64,000 bases of DNA from Trifolium pratense (GCF_020283565.1 NC_060062.1:4625322-4689321), one strand, 5' to 3'; counted from the first letter of the stretch, positions 1 to 11,840 are shown. Numbers and translations: made by a program. Notes: generated by a model from the letters alone, not told the origin.

Positions 1-53
1 TATAATTCGAAAAAATAATTAAAATTCAAAATTAATTTAAAATAATATTGCCA

Positions 54-160
54 AATTTTAAGAATTACACAATTAAAAAATAATTTAAAATAACATTACA
101 TAATTTTAAGAATTACACAATTAAAAAATAATTTAAAATAACATTACATAATTTCAAAAA
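54..160. repeat. Tandem repeat, 48-bp period, about two copies
   Basis: An AT-rich unit containing AGAATTACACAATTAAAAAA and ending in ACATTACAT occurs twice in a row with a 48-bp period. The second copy degrades near 160. There is no coding potential. Confidence 0.7.
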
Positions 161-288
161 TTGTGCTTTTGTGATGTACCAAAAAAAAATGTGTTTTTTT
201 TATAAATATTCATTAATTCAAATTGAATATATAAAATAAAGTGGGTTCAAGAGGAGAGAGTTCTTATTTTAGAAGTGGTACCTAATAG

Positions 289-830
289 CAAGGTTATCAA
301 AACCGGACCGGACCGGACGGTCGGACCGGTCGGACCGTGAACCGGTTATGAAAACGGTTCGGTTTTGAGCAAAAAACGGATAGGAAACCGACCGGCAAAA
401 AACCGTGTGAACCGGGGTCGAACCGGAACGAACCGGTGAACCGATCGTGCGGTTCAAGCAGTTTTGCAGATTTTTTATTTTTTTTAAAAAAAAATAGGGC
501 AAAACGACGTCGTTTTAACTTTTTTTAAAAAAATAATAATATGAAACAAAATAACGACGTCGTAGGAATAGGAAAATTTTTTGTTTTTCATCCATTTTTC
601 ATTTGGTTTGAATTATAAATTTTATTTTATTTTGACTTGTGATATTTTATCTTTTTAATGTGTGAAATTATGAAATATTGAGCAATTATTCATATATTTT
701 TATTTATATATTAATTAAAATATATATTTAATTAAAAACGGTTCGACCCCGATTGAACCCGGTCCGACCAATTGAACCTTGAACCGGTGAGCTTACCGGT
801 TCGATGACCGGTCCGGTTCTGACAACCTTA
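289..830. mobile_element. hAT-like non-autonomous element rich in CCGGT words
   Basis: The ends are inverted repeats: CAAGGTTATCAAAACCGG at the left, and at the right the reverse complement of TAAGGTTGTCAGAACCGG. CTAATAG flanks it on both sides (282-288 and 831-837), which is 7 bp exact or 8 bp with one mismatch, as expected of hAT transposition. The interior repeats ACCGG/CCGGT words, so the outer 100 bp of each end can form stems. No transposase is present. The reading frame over 269-502 is only the repeat read as protein. Confidence 0.7.
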
Positions 831-1167
831 CTAATAGGTACTCAAATTGGTGGTATTCTAATGGTAGTAGCTAATTAGTATCATAAGTACTTAATAGGTA
901 CTACATTATTATTAGAGATAGTCTCAAAAATAAAATGCATAAAAATACTAAGATGAAATATTATGTTTACTCATTTGCTACACTATCAATATAATTAATC
1001 TCCTTGGTATTCTTGTTCATCATCCCTCATATATCTTTTCCACGGTTAGTTTTTTTTTTTGTAAAATCGTATCCTATCCCAATTCTCGTTAATATTTGTT
1101 TTATTTTATTTTTTAAAATAATAAATAAATATTTTCTGAAACTATTTTTTTTTAATGTGACATATAG
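831..1167. other. AT-rich spacer
   Basis: I see no gene or recognised repeat here. The end of this stretch (around 1060-1167) may be decayed intron sequence in front of the IRE1-like exon. Confidence 0.5.
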
Positions 1168-1366
1168 GAAATTAACTTGTACACCACTGTCAGCATCCTT
1201 AGATGGAACTGTTTCACTAGTGAACAGTGTTTCTGGGAGGGTAATTTGGTCTTTTTCAACTAATTCCCCAATCTACCATTCCTATCAAGCACCTGTCACC
1301 GTCAATAATGGTTCGTTCATAGAATGCGGAGAGGAATGGGAATTACTCATCAACGATGCACGGTTG
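1168..1366 (+). pseudogene. IRE1-like ER stress sensor, isolated luminal-domain exon
   Basis: One frame reads LDGTVSLVNSVSGRVIWSF, then SPIYHSYQAPV, then SFIECGEEWELL. This is the beta-propeller-like luminal sensor pattern of plant IRE1 kinase/endoribonucleases, which usually read DGT, a V-D/N-x2-SG turn, a WSF strand, an IYSSYQAP strand and a DCGDDWEL strand. It begins just after a possible AG acceptor in ATATAG and ends near a possible donor. No transmembrane, kinase or RNase domain follows within several kilobases. I therefore infer a relic exon rather than a gene. The family call rests on recognised motifs, not on an alignment. Confidence 0.55.
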
Positions 1367-1369
1367 GTA

Positions 1370-2139
1370 TATTGTTTTTTATCATGTGTAATTATTTTAA
1401 ATATATATAGGAGTAATATTTTCTTAAAATATTCTGAAAAAACAAAAATGCAAGTTGATCATTGAAATTTTTTTATTGTTTCTTATTAACCCTCGAGTTT
1501 TTGAGAGAATTTAACTATAAAGTAAATAAAATGGTTAAAAATTATTTTTTAAAAAAACTGAATCTTAGGACTGATTATTCTTTAAAATCTTTGGGTTATT
1601 TGAATCTTAGGTTTGAACAAGTGTTGTGGTCCATCCATGAATATCAAGATTTATGACTTACTTGTCTTGCTCGGACAATGAGAATGACTTGGACTTTGCT
1701 ATGCCATATACATGTGGAACCAAAACCATATATGAAATCTATCGCCAACCAAACAAAGTTATTTGATTTTGTTGTAATTTTTACTTAGTTCATTTTATTT
1801 TATTTTTTTTTGTATCATTTTACAAGTGAAGTCTTTGGCCGTATGGTATGTATCTTGATTATTGATAAACTAAAATGTTCTTTTGGCCTTCTTTGTTCTA
1901 AGTTGACCACTCAATATGTTAAATAAACTAATTCAGTATTCAAAATTAGTGAGAAGTTGCATAAATATTTGTACTAGTAGTATTAAGAAACTTTTTTCAT
2001 TGATAGAAAAAAAAAAGACGATCAAAACAAAAACGAACAAACCTAATATATTTTACGAGGTTTACTTTGTGCAAAGTAGTAGTGCAAGCTAAGTCCTAAT
2101 AAGAGAAATGAATATAGCTTCAAAGGATAACAAATGCAT
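1370..2139. other. Intergenic, 3' side of the proline-rich protein gene
   Basis: No supported coding sequence. The part nearest 2139 should hold the 3' UTR of the minus-strand gene. Confidence 0.5.
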
Positions 2140-3369
2140 TCATGGAAATGGTGACGGCTGATCTTCCGATGGCACAGGATCAGGATCGGGAACGGGCTCT
2201 TGTGGGATACCTGGAAACTCAGGATCCACCGGTGGCGCCATGAAAACATCTGGTGTTGGCTCGGCGAAAACCGGTGGTTCCTGAGGAATCTCTGGAGAAG
2301 GAAGAGAAATATCTGGTGTAGGGTTTGGCATGGCAAAAACCGGTGGTTCCTGAGGAATCTCAGGAGGAGGAAGAGAAATATCTGGTGTAGGGTTTGGCAT
2401 GGAAAAATCTGGTGGTTCCTGTGGAATATCTGGTGTTGGGTTTGGCATGGCGAAAGATGGTGGTTCCTGTGGAATATCTGGAGGAGAAAGAAAATTATCA
2501 GGTGTTGGATTTGGCATGGTAAATGATGGTGGTTCCTGTGGAATCTCTGGAGGAGAAACAGAAATATTTGGTGTTGTTGGGTTTGGCATGGTGAAAGATG
2601 GTGGTTGTTGTGGATTTTCTGGAACCATGGGAGGAGGAAACAAAATATCCGGTGTTGATGGTGGTGGTGAAAGTGAAAATGAGTATGGATCTTGTGGTGT
2701 CATAAATTTAGGCACAAATGGTGGTGAAGTAGAAATGTCTGGTTGGTTAGTGGAAAAAGGAGGAGGTGTAAGCAATGGAAATGTTGGTGTTTCTGATAAA
2801 GGAGGAGGAATGACAAGAGGTGGTGGAATTAGCAACGGTGGTAGTGGCGGTGATGGAGATGGAAGTAGCGGGGTCAAGACTAATGGCGGTGGAGATGGAG
2901 GTGGCGATGGTGAGGGAGATGGAATTGGTGGAATTGGTGGTATTGGTATATTAATAGTAATAGGTGGTAATGGACAACAGGGTGCAGCAGGTGGTGGTGA
3001 TGGTGGTGGTGGTGATGGACAAGCAGGCGGTGGAGATGGAGATGGAGTGCAACATACAGGAGGAGGTGGTGAAGGTGGCGGCGGACAAGGTGTTTGATCA
3101 AATGGATTATTAGGAGAAGGAAAAGTAGGGAAAGGCCAATAACCACAACATCCAAATAAGTAAAAGTAGAATTGATCACAATATGGACCTATTGTCATTT
3201 TTCCTCCAATGTTACTACTACTAATACTTCTTTTTCTAGATCTTCTTAACTTTTCTTCATGTTTGTGTTTTTGGTGATTGGAGGAGGTTTTATTAGTTTC
3301 AACAAGAGTTTGTTGTGTGAAGAAAAGAAGTGCTAGTAGTAAAGTTGTGATCACTGCATTTGCTTTCAT
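2140..3369 (-). CDS. Secreted proline-rich, extensin-like cell-wall protein
   Basis: An intronless 409-residue protein. Residues 1-25 form a signal peptide (hydrophobic core TTLLLALLFF), followed by a short basic, Ser-rich stretch with KRSISSSN. A Cys/aromatic patch (YCDQFYFYLFGCCGYWPFP) comes next, then a long block of SPPPP and SPPPSPPP motifs like those hydroxylated and arabinosylated in extensins. The C-terminal half is a degenerate tandem repeat of about 22 residues with core IPQEPPSFAMPNPTPD, present six or seven times. Such proteins are exported to the wall, where Hyp-rich blocks are glycosylated and Tyr or Cys may cross-link. No LRR domain is present, so it is not an LRX protein. The start is the only Met that gives the signal peptide. 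A TATA box lies about 80 bp upstream. The opposite strand is also open over long stretches, but only as Gly-rich shadows of CCN codons. Confidence 0.85.
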   Translation of the reverse strand: MKANAVITTLLLALLFFTQQTLVETNKTSSNHQKHKHEEKLRRSRKRSISSSNIGGKMTIGPYCDQFYFYLFGCCGYWPFPTFPSPNNPFDQTPCPPPPSPPPPVCCTPSPSPPPACPSPPPPSPPPAAPCCPLPPITINIPIPPIPPIPSPSPSPPPSPPPLVLTPLLPSPSPPLPPLLIPPPLVIPPPLSETPTFPLLTPPPFSTNQPDISTSPPFVPKFMTPQDPYSFSLSPPPSTPDILFPPPMVPENPQQPPSFTMPNPTTPNISVSPPEIPQEPPSFTMPNPTPDNFLSPPDIPQEPPSFAMPNPTPDIPQEPPDFSMPNPTPDISLPPPEIPQEPPVFAMPNPTPDISLPSPEIPQEPPVFAEPTPDVFMAPPVDPEFPGIPQEPVPDPDPVPSEDQPSPFP

Positions 3370-3448
3370 TTTGTGTTAATAGATGTGGAATATGTTTCAG
3401 TGATGTTTTGTTGACATTGTCTTACTAGCTAGAAGGTGCTAGTGTGTC

Positions 3449-3455
3449 TATATAT
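3449..3455 (-). promoter_or_regulatory. Probable TATA box of the proline-rich protein gene
   Basis: On the minus strand the sequence reads TGATATATAGAC, about 80 bp upstream of the ATG at 3369. That spacing leaves room for a roughly 50-bp leader. Supported by motif and distance only. Confidence 0.5.
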
Positions 3456-3468
3456 CAGACACAAACTA

Positions 3469-3744
3469 CTCCCTCCGTACCACGATATATGTCACTTGGG
3501 AAAAAAATTGTATCACAATATATGTCGTTTTCAATATATGAAGCATTTAATGTTATTTTTCCTATTATATCCTTAATTATTTATTACTTTCTCTTCTTTC
3601 AATTCTTCAATTTATTTTTTTATACCATAAATGAAGTACAATTTTGTAAATCAACTCATAATCTCTCTTTTCCATACAACATTAATTATATTTCTTAATG
3701 TGTGTAAAAGTGTCAAAGCAATATATATTGTGGTACGAAAGGAG
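3469..3744. mobile_element. Stowaway-like (Tc1/mariner) MITE
   Basis: The left end is CTCCCTCCGTACCACGATAT. The right end is the inverted, slightly decayed counterpart ATATTGTGGTACGAAAGGAG. Both sides are flanked by TA (3467-3468 and 3745-3746). The interior has no transposase. Because it sits next to the TATA box of the proline-rich gene, it forms part of that gene's upstream region. Confidence 0.75.
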
Positions 3745-3746
3745 TA

Positions 3747-4895
3747 GTACTATTAGTAGAGTTTTATTTTTCCATGTACCAAAAAAAAATATTTTTCCAT
3801 TAGTATTTTAGTTTATTAATATGTGTGTAAGGCTTAAATGCAGCGTGTAAATTTAGACAAGAAATAAATGCAGGTTAGTAATATACTATGTTATCCAAAA
3901 AAATATACTGATCAAGATATTAGAACATGAGCATGGCCAGTTAAAAATATGCAGTTTGATGAAAATTTTATTTCTGTATTCACAAAATGAGGTGTGTGAA
4001 TGAGGTGTGTGAGGAGTATTAACTGAATTTCTTAGTGTGTGAAATTGTTGAGGGAAATGGCACTAGTTAGGAAATATAAACAAAGTTATTTTTTATGTGA
4101 ATCATACGATTCTCAGAAAAAGGATCTCTGGTAATTAATAGTTCAACTGCGAGATAAGTAAAATTTGGATTCTTCCAAATAATTCGTTTTAACGGAAGTT
4201 TATTAATCACTTGAGTCCAATGTTTTAATCAAGCAAAAGCAAAGTTGTGTAGAAAAACACTATTTTTAAGATTATATATATTATATTTTTTGTTTCCTTA
4301 ACAAATGTTTGAAGGACTCAATTGTTAAAGTGACGTGTAATTTGATACAGATGGAGCGTAATAGATGATGTCATAGGAAAAGAAAAATAAAAAGACAAAA
4401 TATGAAAGGGAAATTGAGAAAATAGAAATTAATTGCATTTTAATAGATCTGATCCATGCATCATGCATGCAGTCTCTCTAATTGACACACATACAACATA
4501 AAATATGGGTCTTTCTTCTTTTCGTTTATATTTATGTGCATATCATAGACTTGCAGAAGAAAAATGCTTTAATTGGAAATTAATGGAAAGCCTAGTTGTA
4601 CGTGCCAATTTAACTAAGAAATTTTTTGATGTGATACTTCTTCACTATATTTTTCTTCAATGCTTTTGTAACTTGTAAGCATCTAGTCCTGTGCGTGTCA
4701 AATTCTCATTTCATTTATTTGCATGCAAAGAATCATTAATAATGTGTGTGTGAAAAACAAAAATAAAATGTGCAATTTATTGGTTGTGGACAAGAATCTT
4801 GATAATTTCTGTCTTCAAAATTGTATATTTCATCCCTCTTCTTTTTATCTAGATCTCTACACTACTCGCAAGTCTCAACAGTTAAAAAGAATCAC
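3747..4895. other. AT-rich intergenic DNA
   Basis: No recognisable gene. The short open frames here lack coding character. Confidence 0.5.
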
Positions 4896-4898
4896 TAA

Positions 4899-5941
4899 GA
4901 CTACTTACAATGGTTTTAACCATTCAACACCTTTAACACCTACTTTTTTACTCCATATCATTTTCTCTTTCTTCCACCTAATCATTCAACACATATTCAA
5001 CTTTTACCCTCTCCCATGGTTTTTCTATTCAACACCCTACCCCACCACTTTCTCTACCCCACCACTTTCTATTTCATATTCTTATTTAAATTTTAATTTT
5101 TGTTTTTATGATTAAATAAAATTATAATTATCGATTAAAATTAAATTAAAATAATACACTTAACAAAATTTATTTAAATATTTTTTTTATTTTCTTAATT
5201 TAAAATGCAATACATCACACAAATAACGTAATTAGTACGATACAAATTAACTTAAAATGCAATACAACCACTCGAAAAAATTTCATTAACCATCGGCATG
5301 TAACCATTAAACGGGGGTGTTTGAGATGGATTCCTCAGCATAGATCCATAATATGGATGAAAGTTTGGAACAAAGGATGATTGGTTGAAATTTGGTGTTA
5401 AACCAAAATTAGGTGTGTTTTGAGGATGTTGGTTGAAAAATTGATTTGAATTTTGATAATTGTTGGGATTTTGATAATTGTTGGGGTTTTGATAATTGTT
5501 GGAGTTTTGATAATTGTTGGGATTTTGAGAATTGTTGGCATAATTAGAAGAATTGTTGGGATCCATTTCACTAAAAAAATTAAAACTTCAAAAGAAAGAC
5601 TAATTAGAAAGATAATAATAGATTAAGATAGTGAAAAACTTGTTTTTTTTTTCTGTGTCCAAATGAAATGAACCAAGTCTCTATTTGTAGAGAAAAAAAA
5701 TCACGAATTTTGGTAAAAAAATAAAAAAATAAAAAATTAATTTGCAATGAGATAATTGAGTTCAAAGGATAAAAATCATAAAAATCCAGCGAACCAATCA
5801 GCAACTGACAAGTGGCAGATTCAACATGTTGAATAATTTCATCATCTCCCTCCTCCACATCACATTAAACATTCCACTACAATGGTTTCAACATGTTGAT
5901 TATCATTCAACACCCTAAATCCAACACCATTGTAAGTAGTC
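4899..5941. mobile_element. PIF/Harbinger deletion derivative with complete ends
   Basis: The terminal inverted repeat is GACTACTTACAATGG at the left and CCATTGTAAGTAGTC at the right, with sub-terminal CAACATGTTGA-like repeats. The 3-bp target duplication TAA (4896-4898 and 5942-5944) is the PIF/Harbinger hallmark. The element is 1043 bp, far shorter than an autonomous copy. Its only coding remnant is the Asn-rich N-terminus of ORF1 on the minus strand; the DDE transposase is absent. Confidence 0.85.
5252..5566 (-). pseudogene. N-terminal remnant of Harbinger ORF1 (Myb/SANT-like protein)
   Basis: The 104-residue frame starts MDPNNSSNYANNSQNPNNYQ and continues with repeated QNPNN units. It then has an FxPNFHPYYGSM and PFNGYMPM stretch before stopping. 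Low-complexity Asn/Pro leaders of this kind precede the Myb/SANT DNA-binding domain in plant PIF/Harbinger ORF1 proteins, which assist the transposase. Here the Myb/SANT domain is missing, so the protein is truncated. It lies wholly inside the TIR element. Confidence 0.65.
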
Positions 5942-5998
5942 TAATAGTATAACTGACAGAGCGCAGTTAGAAAAACTGATACTAATAGAATACTAGTA

Positions 5999-6314
5999 GT
6001 ATTATTCCTCCTGACACGAATATAAGAAAAAATAACTGTTTACGCAGTGTTTAAGAAATTTAGTTAAGTATAGTTAATTTTCTTGATTTAATGCAAAACA
6101 CGAGTTAAGTGTACTATATTACCCTTTGAAAAGTGATTTATGCCTTGAAAATCACGTAAACTTTTAAAAAGTGAAATAAGTGTAAAAGTGATTAAATAAA
6201 GGTATATTAGAAATAATAGTATTAATTAGTTTAAAAGTAGTTGACTTTTGCTTATATTTATGTCTAAAATTTGAAGTATTTTTTTTCTTATATTTGTGTC
6301 CGGAGTGAGTAGTA
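5999..6314. mobile_element. Stowaway-like MITE, same family as 12101-12407 but inverted
   Basis: The right end, on the minus strand, reads CTACTCACTCCGGACACAAA. The left end has TTCCTCCTGACACGAATATA. The interior matches the reverse complement of the copy at 12101-12407 over nearly its whole length, for example TTTGAAAAGTGATTTATGCC and TTAATTAGTTTAAAAGTAGT. TA-type flanks. Non-coding. Confidence 0.75.
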
Positions 6315-7412
6315 AATTAGGTGATTAACGTTGACACCTATACGCCCATTAATGAAACCTTGGTAATTGAATACAGGACATTATTGAAGAAACTATCAAA
6401 GAAAATCCCCCCTACAAAATGGGTACTCAAGTAAGAAAAAACAGAAAGAATCTGCAGGTAATGAATAATAGCAGACTGATTTACCTGAAACACTGTCATT
6501 TTATTTTACCCTCTCGCTTTCTAACCTTTAGCTCTTGGGATATGGATCCCCTCCAATGACATAGTTGGAGGGTGGAATCCAGACCCTTGAATATAAAAGG
6601 TACTGTTTTTTGGTTACAATATAAAAGTTACTGTATGATAAAGTTTTTAATATAAAAAATGGGAGTGAAAAATTTTCAAGGGTGACATTTGATATACACG
6701 AAAATAACAACAAAAATAAGAGGAACTATCCCCTTAGATCTGGTAATGGACAAATACTAGTATTTTGCTCTTAACAAAAGAGCTCTAATAATCCAAAATT
6801 CAACCAGACTTTTACTAAACAGATACTTAGTATTTAGTCAAATAGAAGATTTTAAAAAAATTAATGGCTTAAAAAGCATACAAGTGTGTTTTTCACCATT
6901 TGATCATTCATTCAATTTATCATACCTCATTTGATACAATGGTAGAAATTAATTGATGCAAGACTTATCTCACTTGTGCACTGTAGAATTGGCCTAAAAG
7001 TGAACCAAACATAACAATTTCCTAACTTAAATATCCATTTTCAATTATGATACAAGAAATATGGTGGAAGAATACAGCCAAGAATTCCACAAAATAAACA
7101 ATGTATAGGAAATTAAACAGTTACCAAAAATTAAACCTAGTCTGGTAAAAGTAATATAATGGGCTGATACCAATATTATTCTAATCGTCGTACGGAAAGA
7201 AAGAAAAATATGGAACAAATTTGTTCAGCCATTGATACATGGAACATAACTGTAGAAGCCAAATCTGGGAAACCAGTGACTAAGCAACTTCACCAGTTTC
7301 AGATGAAAACAAACAGCCAGGATTGACCTAGCTAGTCAGACACTCAGACTGGATAAAATCAGCTGGGTGTTCTTTTTTCTCTTTTTTTCAATTAGTTTTT
7401 GCTGGAAATTAT
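6315..7412. other. Intergenic, downstream of the S15 gene
   Basis: No coding sequence found. The portion nearest 7412 should include the 3' UTR of the minus-strand ribosomal protein gene. Confidence 0.5.
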
Positions 7413-10400
7413 TTAATTGGCTACGTCGCCTGATTTACCGGTCCGAGCTTTGTAAGTATATTCTGGATTATCACGTAGACCTAGCTTAGAGATAACAACA
7501 CAATAGGAATCCCAGTCAGTTCTTCTAAGGTATTTCAGTAACTTTTTCCTCTTTTGAACCATTGCTATCAGACCCTTCCGAGAATGCACATCCTAAAGCA
7601 TCATAGAATGTATCGAATCAGGGATAAAACAGTAATACTATGCCAAAAAGGACCACTGTATAAAACAAATCTGAATAATTAAGTTCACAGAATAAATGTG
7701 GACCAGAGCTACGTAAGCATCATTCCGCCTTGATTGGGATAAACTCGAGGGAATGATTCATGTAACTAGTGATAAGAGTTGTTCATTGTACACTAGGATA
7801 GGCATGTCAAATAACATAAATAGCACCAAAGTAAAACAAAGCGCATAATATATAAATAAATAATGAGGACGGTATGCAGTTAACAATTCAAAATTCTATA
7901 CTATGTATTATGTAAGGCCATATTTAAGATTTCGTAAAGAGAAGTCATAGCAACAGTCAAGATATTTCTCTGCACTAGGGATCTGATGGAGCCACAAATT
8001 ACATTGTCCGGCGTGTAAAACAAGTCACGAACTCAGAGAATACAGAAAATTACAGCCTCCAACATCAGAATTAAATCGAGCAGAAGCTTACAGTTCAATA
8101 GAAGTCACTACCAAATAAAACTCCAGAGCCCGACTTAAATCAAGTCAAATTGACTTTTTATCCAAAAAAAAATAAAAAAACTAGCTCAGGATGATGTTCT
8201 AAACCTAATGATAGAAAGCCCAATCATGGTCATGCATTACAGACCCATTTTTCTTTGCAGAATACTTGTAAAATTATACATATCTGACTTGTTATACAAG
8301 TTATGGCAGTTATGTTAATTATTTTTAGGAATAAATAGAGAAAGGAAAGGAAAGTAGAAAATGGTTCTGGGATAGTCACTGAATGCTTACGGGAGGCAGA
8401 GACCAACTCTCTAATTCTTGGAAGGGAGAGACCAAAGACTAAAATTTCCTGGATAAGAATTGTCTTGTAATAGTACATTGTCTCTTTCCTTAGTTTATGT
8501 GTGAAGTCTGCATTCTCTATAGTTTGTGTAATTATGTTTCTGTTGTAATTTTTAAACGTATTATACCATCAATAAAAGTCTGTTTCTTTCTACAATTAAA
8601 TTGTATTTTGGTACCAGTTTCTAAGAGAATTACTGAAGAGTTGGTTGATTATAACTACAAAATTCACTCCTACCTTATAGAAGAATATTCATATATCGGC
8701 AGCAAGAAGAAAATTTAACAAACTGTGAAAACTTGTAAAAGAACAACAGCGTCTTCAGACCAGATTTAAAAAGAATCTGAGTAGTATATCAAATAGTTGA
8801 ACATACAAATCTTCTATCAAGGAGTATCCTAATCATTATTTATCAACAAACACAGCAATATATTTCAGATAAAGGACAAATAAAGAAGCAACTCACCTTC
8901 TTGTGTAGAACTGATGATAGATGTTTAATCTTGGTAGTGAGTGTCGCAACTGCATAACATTAGTGGGTTACTATTAATTCATTAAAAAGTTCCTATTAAT
9001 ATTTCACACACTCGATCAGATCATGAAAGAATATAAGTAAAGATCAGATCATGAAAGAAAATAAGTAAAGTAAAAGTAACCCATTAGGTTCCATCCAAAT
9101 TTATCATCAAACACTTCACAAATCAGTTAAAACAATCGTAGTTTATTTTACCTTGAACAGGAGCAGAGCCACAATCTGACTCAGACATCTTAAATTCATC
9201 TCTAACCTTTGTGAGCTCAATTTTCAACTTTTCAGCAGAGGACATGTTATCTGGGTGAAAATACTGGAATAAACATAAAGTGGCAACATCAGGGAAACAA
9301 ATTAATTAACAACACCATTAACAAAGTAAGTTTTTATCCATTAACATTTACAGAACAGACCAAAGCAATCAACAAATCAAAATGAAAAATCAAAATTATA
9401 AATAAAGATATATCAAACGAAACCATGCTTGCCTTTTCAACAAGATGCTCTTTAGGAGGCTTTGTCAAGTAACTTGGAGTCCCATTCATTATGTTCAAAA
9501 AATCAAGTCTCTGCACTGAAAAAACCATACCATTAGTCATTTTTTCATAAAAAATCACATCATAATAGCCTTACTACATGGCCACAATCCCGCCACCTAG
9601 CAAGAGCTTTATAAAACAAAACTACCATTTACATTCAATCCTACTTCTACCACGTAACCAAATATCCGAAAATAAAGACATATTCAGTGTTGTCAATTGC
9701 AAATCACAGAAAATAACAATGTGTTCAAATTCTACTACTGTATACGGGTATAGACTGTATAGTGCCATTGTAATCACTATTTGACAACACTTTATGCATA
9801 GCCAATTGCAAAACAATGACCATTAATTCAAATTCTTCTATGCTATAACTGACATGGCTTCGTCATCGTCATCATCATAACATAACTAAGACGAAGGAAC
9901 AATAAAACAGTATCAAATCAACAACAACAACAACAAAAAATGAAATTTAAAATGTTACTAACGTGGAACTTTCTTTGGCGGCTCAGGTTTAATATGTCCA
10001 ATTGCATTTCTCAAACTCCCGAAAGGTATTGTTTTATTAATGTCGTCATTGGTATTGGAACTAGCTTCAATTTCATCCATTTCCCTCACTTTCTTCAACC
10101 TATCACTCAATTCAGCAATTGAAAACCAATCTTTTCCTTTCACTTGAGGTCTCAATTTCTTCAATTTCTCACCCAATTCATCAGGCTTATAAAACCTAAC
10201 GAATTTATTCTCCGAATTCGCTACTTCCCTTAACTCCTTTCCGAAAATGTTAGCCGGCAAACTACCAGGCCCATTAATCTCCGGCGAACTCGACCTCAAT
10301 TTCGGAAGTGACCCTTGATTCGTATTGTTGAGCTTTGATAAACTTTCTCGAATCGCATCGAAACCCAACAACGATTTACCTCCTCCAGTGCCGCCTCCGC

Positions 10401-10767
10401 CACTGATGGCGGTACCATGGTTTGATCCTTCCGAACCGGTTTTTAAACTGGATCGGTTCTTGTAAATCTCCTGGAACGAGATTAGTTTCGCTGGAGATCG
10501 ATCGTCGGAAACTGGTGCCTCGGTTCTGTTTCGAAAACTCTGGATTTTGCTCATGACATCGGAAACGGAATCATTTTGTGACGAATTGAAGGTTGGTTGT
10601 CGTTTGAGTGAGCCTTTGAGATCTCGTAAAGAGTCGAAGAATGATGGTTTTTTGCCATGGTCGCCACCGTCGTCGCCGGTGGTGGAGAAGAGGTGGTGGA
10701 GAGAAGGAGAGTTGGTGAGAGAGTGGGATTTGGGTCTGGTTGTTTTGAGGCGAAGAAGGAGCGCCAT
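7413..10767 (-). CDS. Organellar (probably mitochondrial) ribosomal protein S15/uS15 family, five exons
   Basis: Exons on the minus strand are 10767-9963, 9515-9433, 9263-9152, 8949-8897 and 7592-7413. They join to 1233 bp, a 410-residue protein with every junction in frame. The N-terminus (MALLLRLKTTRPKSH...) is basic, Ser-rich and free of acids, like a mitochondrial presequence. Residues about 35-265 are plant-specific and low-complexity, including a Gly run. The C-terminal 120 residues hold the S15 fold: YFHPDNMSSAEKLK, then KHLSSVLHKKDVHSRKGL, then KRKKLLKYLRRTDWDSYC and SKLGLRDNPEY. uS15 binds small-subunit rRNA in the central domain and bridges to the large subunit. The size is close to the roughly 420-residue plant homologue. 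Intron 2 appears to start with GC rather than GT. Intron 4 is the largest (1.3 kb). Confidence 0.9.
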
Positions 10768-11240
10768 TGCTGGTGGAGAAGAAAAGGGGTTTTTAGGGTT
10801 TATACTTTATAGTTACAATTCATTGGTGTTCAAGTTTGAAGAAAAGAGATAATGCTAGTAAATAAAATTTTATAAATTAACAATAATTTTTTTGACTTTC
10901 GTCAAAAAATAATTTTTTTGACTCGAAAATAAATTAAAATTGCAGAAATTACGGTGTTTTTTTTTTATTTTGTTCGTTCCAATTTTAACCTTTTTTCATA
11001 TTTAATTAAAGATTAATTTGTATGTACCGTCAATATAAATTTTTTTTACATATGCATCTAATGATGTGTTGTCACGTCATTTAATAAATGTAACACATTA
11101 TGTATTTTAAACCTAATATATGATATGTTGGTATAAAACAAAATGAGAGTTGAAATTTTCATTGCATTATCATCAAAGTGATCTCTAATTTGATTTAGAC
11201 AAACATCATAATTTATGAGCCCACTACATGCATGTTAGCT
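10768..11240. other. Promoter-side intergenic DNA of the S15 gene
   Basis: AT-rich. No clear TATA box close to 10767, and no coding sequence. Confidence 0.45.
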
Positions 11241-11248
11241 AATCCATA

Positions 11249-11448
11249 TGCATAGCGATTTGTTTCTTAATAGATATTGTCTAATTTCACTTTGTCAATG
11301 TAGCTTCATCATTTGTCGAATTCTTTGCATCTCACTCCCACATTTAGAGACATGATAGCCGGTTCATCTGCACAGCGGTTTGTTTCACAATAAATATGGT
11401 TCAATTTCACTTGTCAATGTAGTTCCATCATTTGTCGATTTCTTTACA
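11249..11448. repeat. Diverged tandem duplication, about 121-bp period
   Basis: A block at 11249-11328 (GCATAGCGATTTGTTTC, then TTTCACTTTGTCAATGTAG, then TTCATCATTTGTCGA) recurs at 11370-11448 with about 15% differences. Non-coding. Confidence 0.65.
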
Positions 11449-11840
11449 CTAAGCGGCAACCCATGAAATTTCCTCAATTCTCATTTTGAATTGCACCTAT
11501 CACAAACATAAAATCAACAAAATTTCTACCTTATTGAAACCTTGCATTCTTGTCGGTCAAAAACCTTCTAAGACGCCTCACAACTTTGGTGTGAGTGCAT
11601 TACACATCTACACTTTCTTATATACTTGACGAAACCCCGTAGTCATTCCTTCTTTATTCCGACCAACAACTAAAAAAAATTTATAAGAGTAAATAACCAG
11701 ATTTTTTTATACACTTATAAAAAAAATTATTTTTCCTCAATCACAGTGGAATAAAATGTAACTTATTTTTTGTTAGGTAGCTTAGTGACTGAAAATTTCA
11801 CCATTGAAATAGATATTTCCAGAAATCCAAATTTCAACTA

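Noticed and set aside
269..502. 77-residue minus-strand protein rich in Arg, Ser and Pro
   Set aside because: It reads the ACCGG/CCGGT words of the hAT-like element and has no independent support.
2399..3097. 232-residue Gly-rich plus-strand frame
   Set aside because: It is the antisense of the CCN-rich proline codons of the secreted protein on the minus strand, which has a signal peptide and a TATA box.
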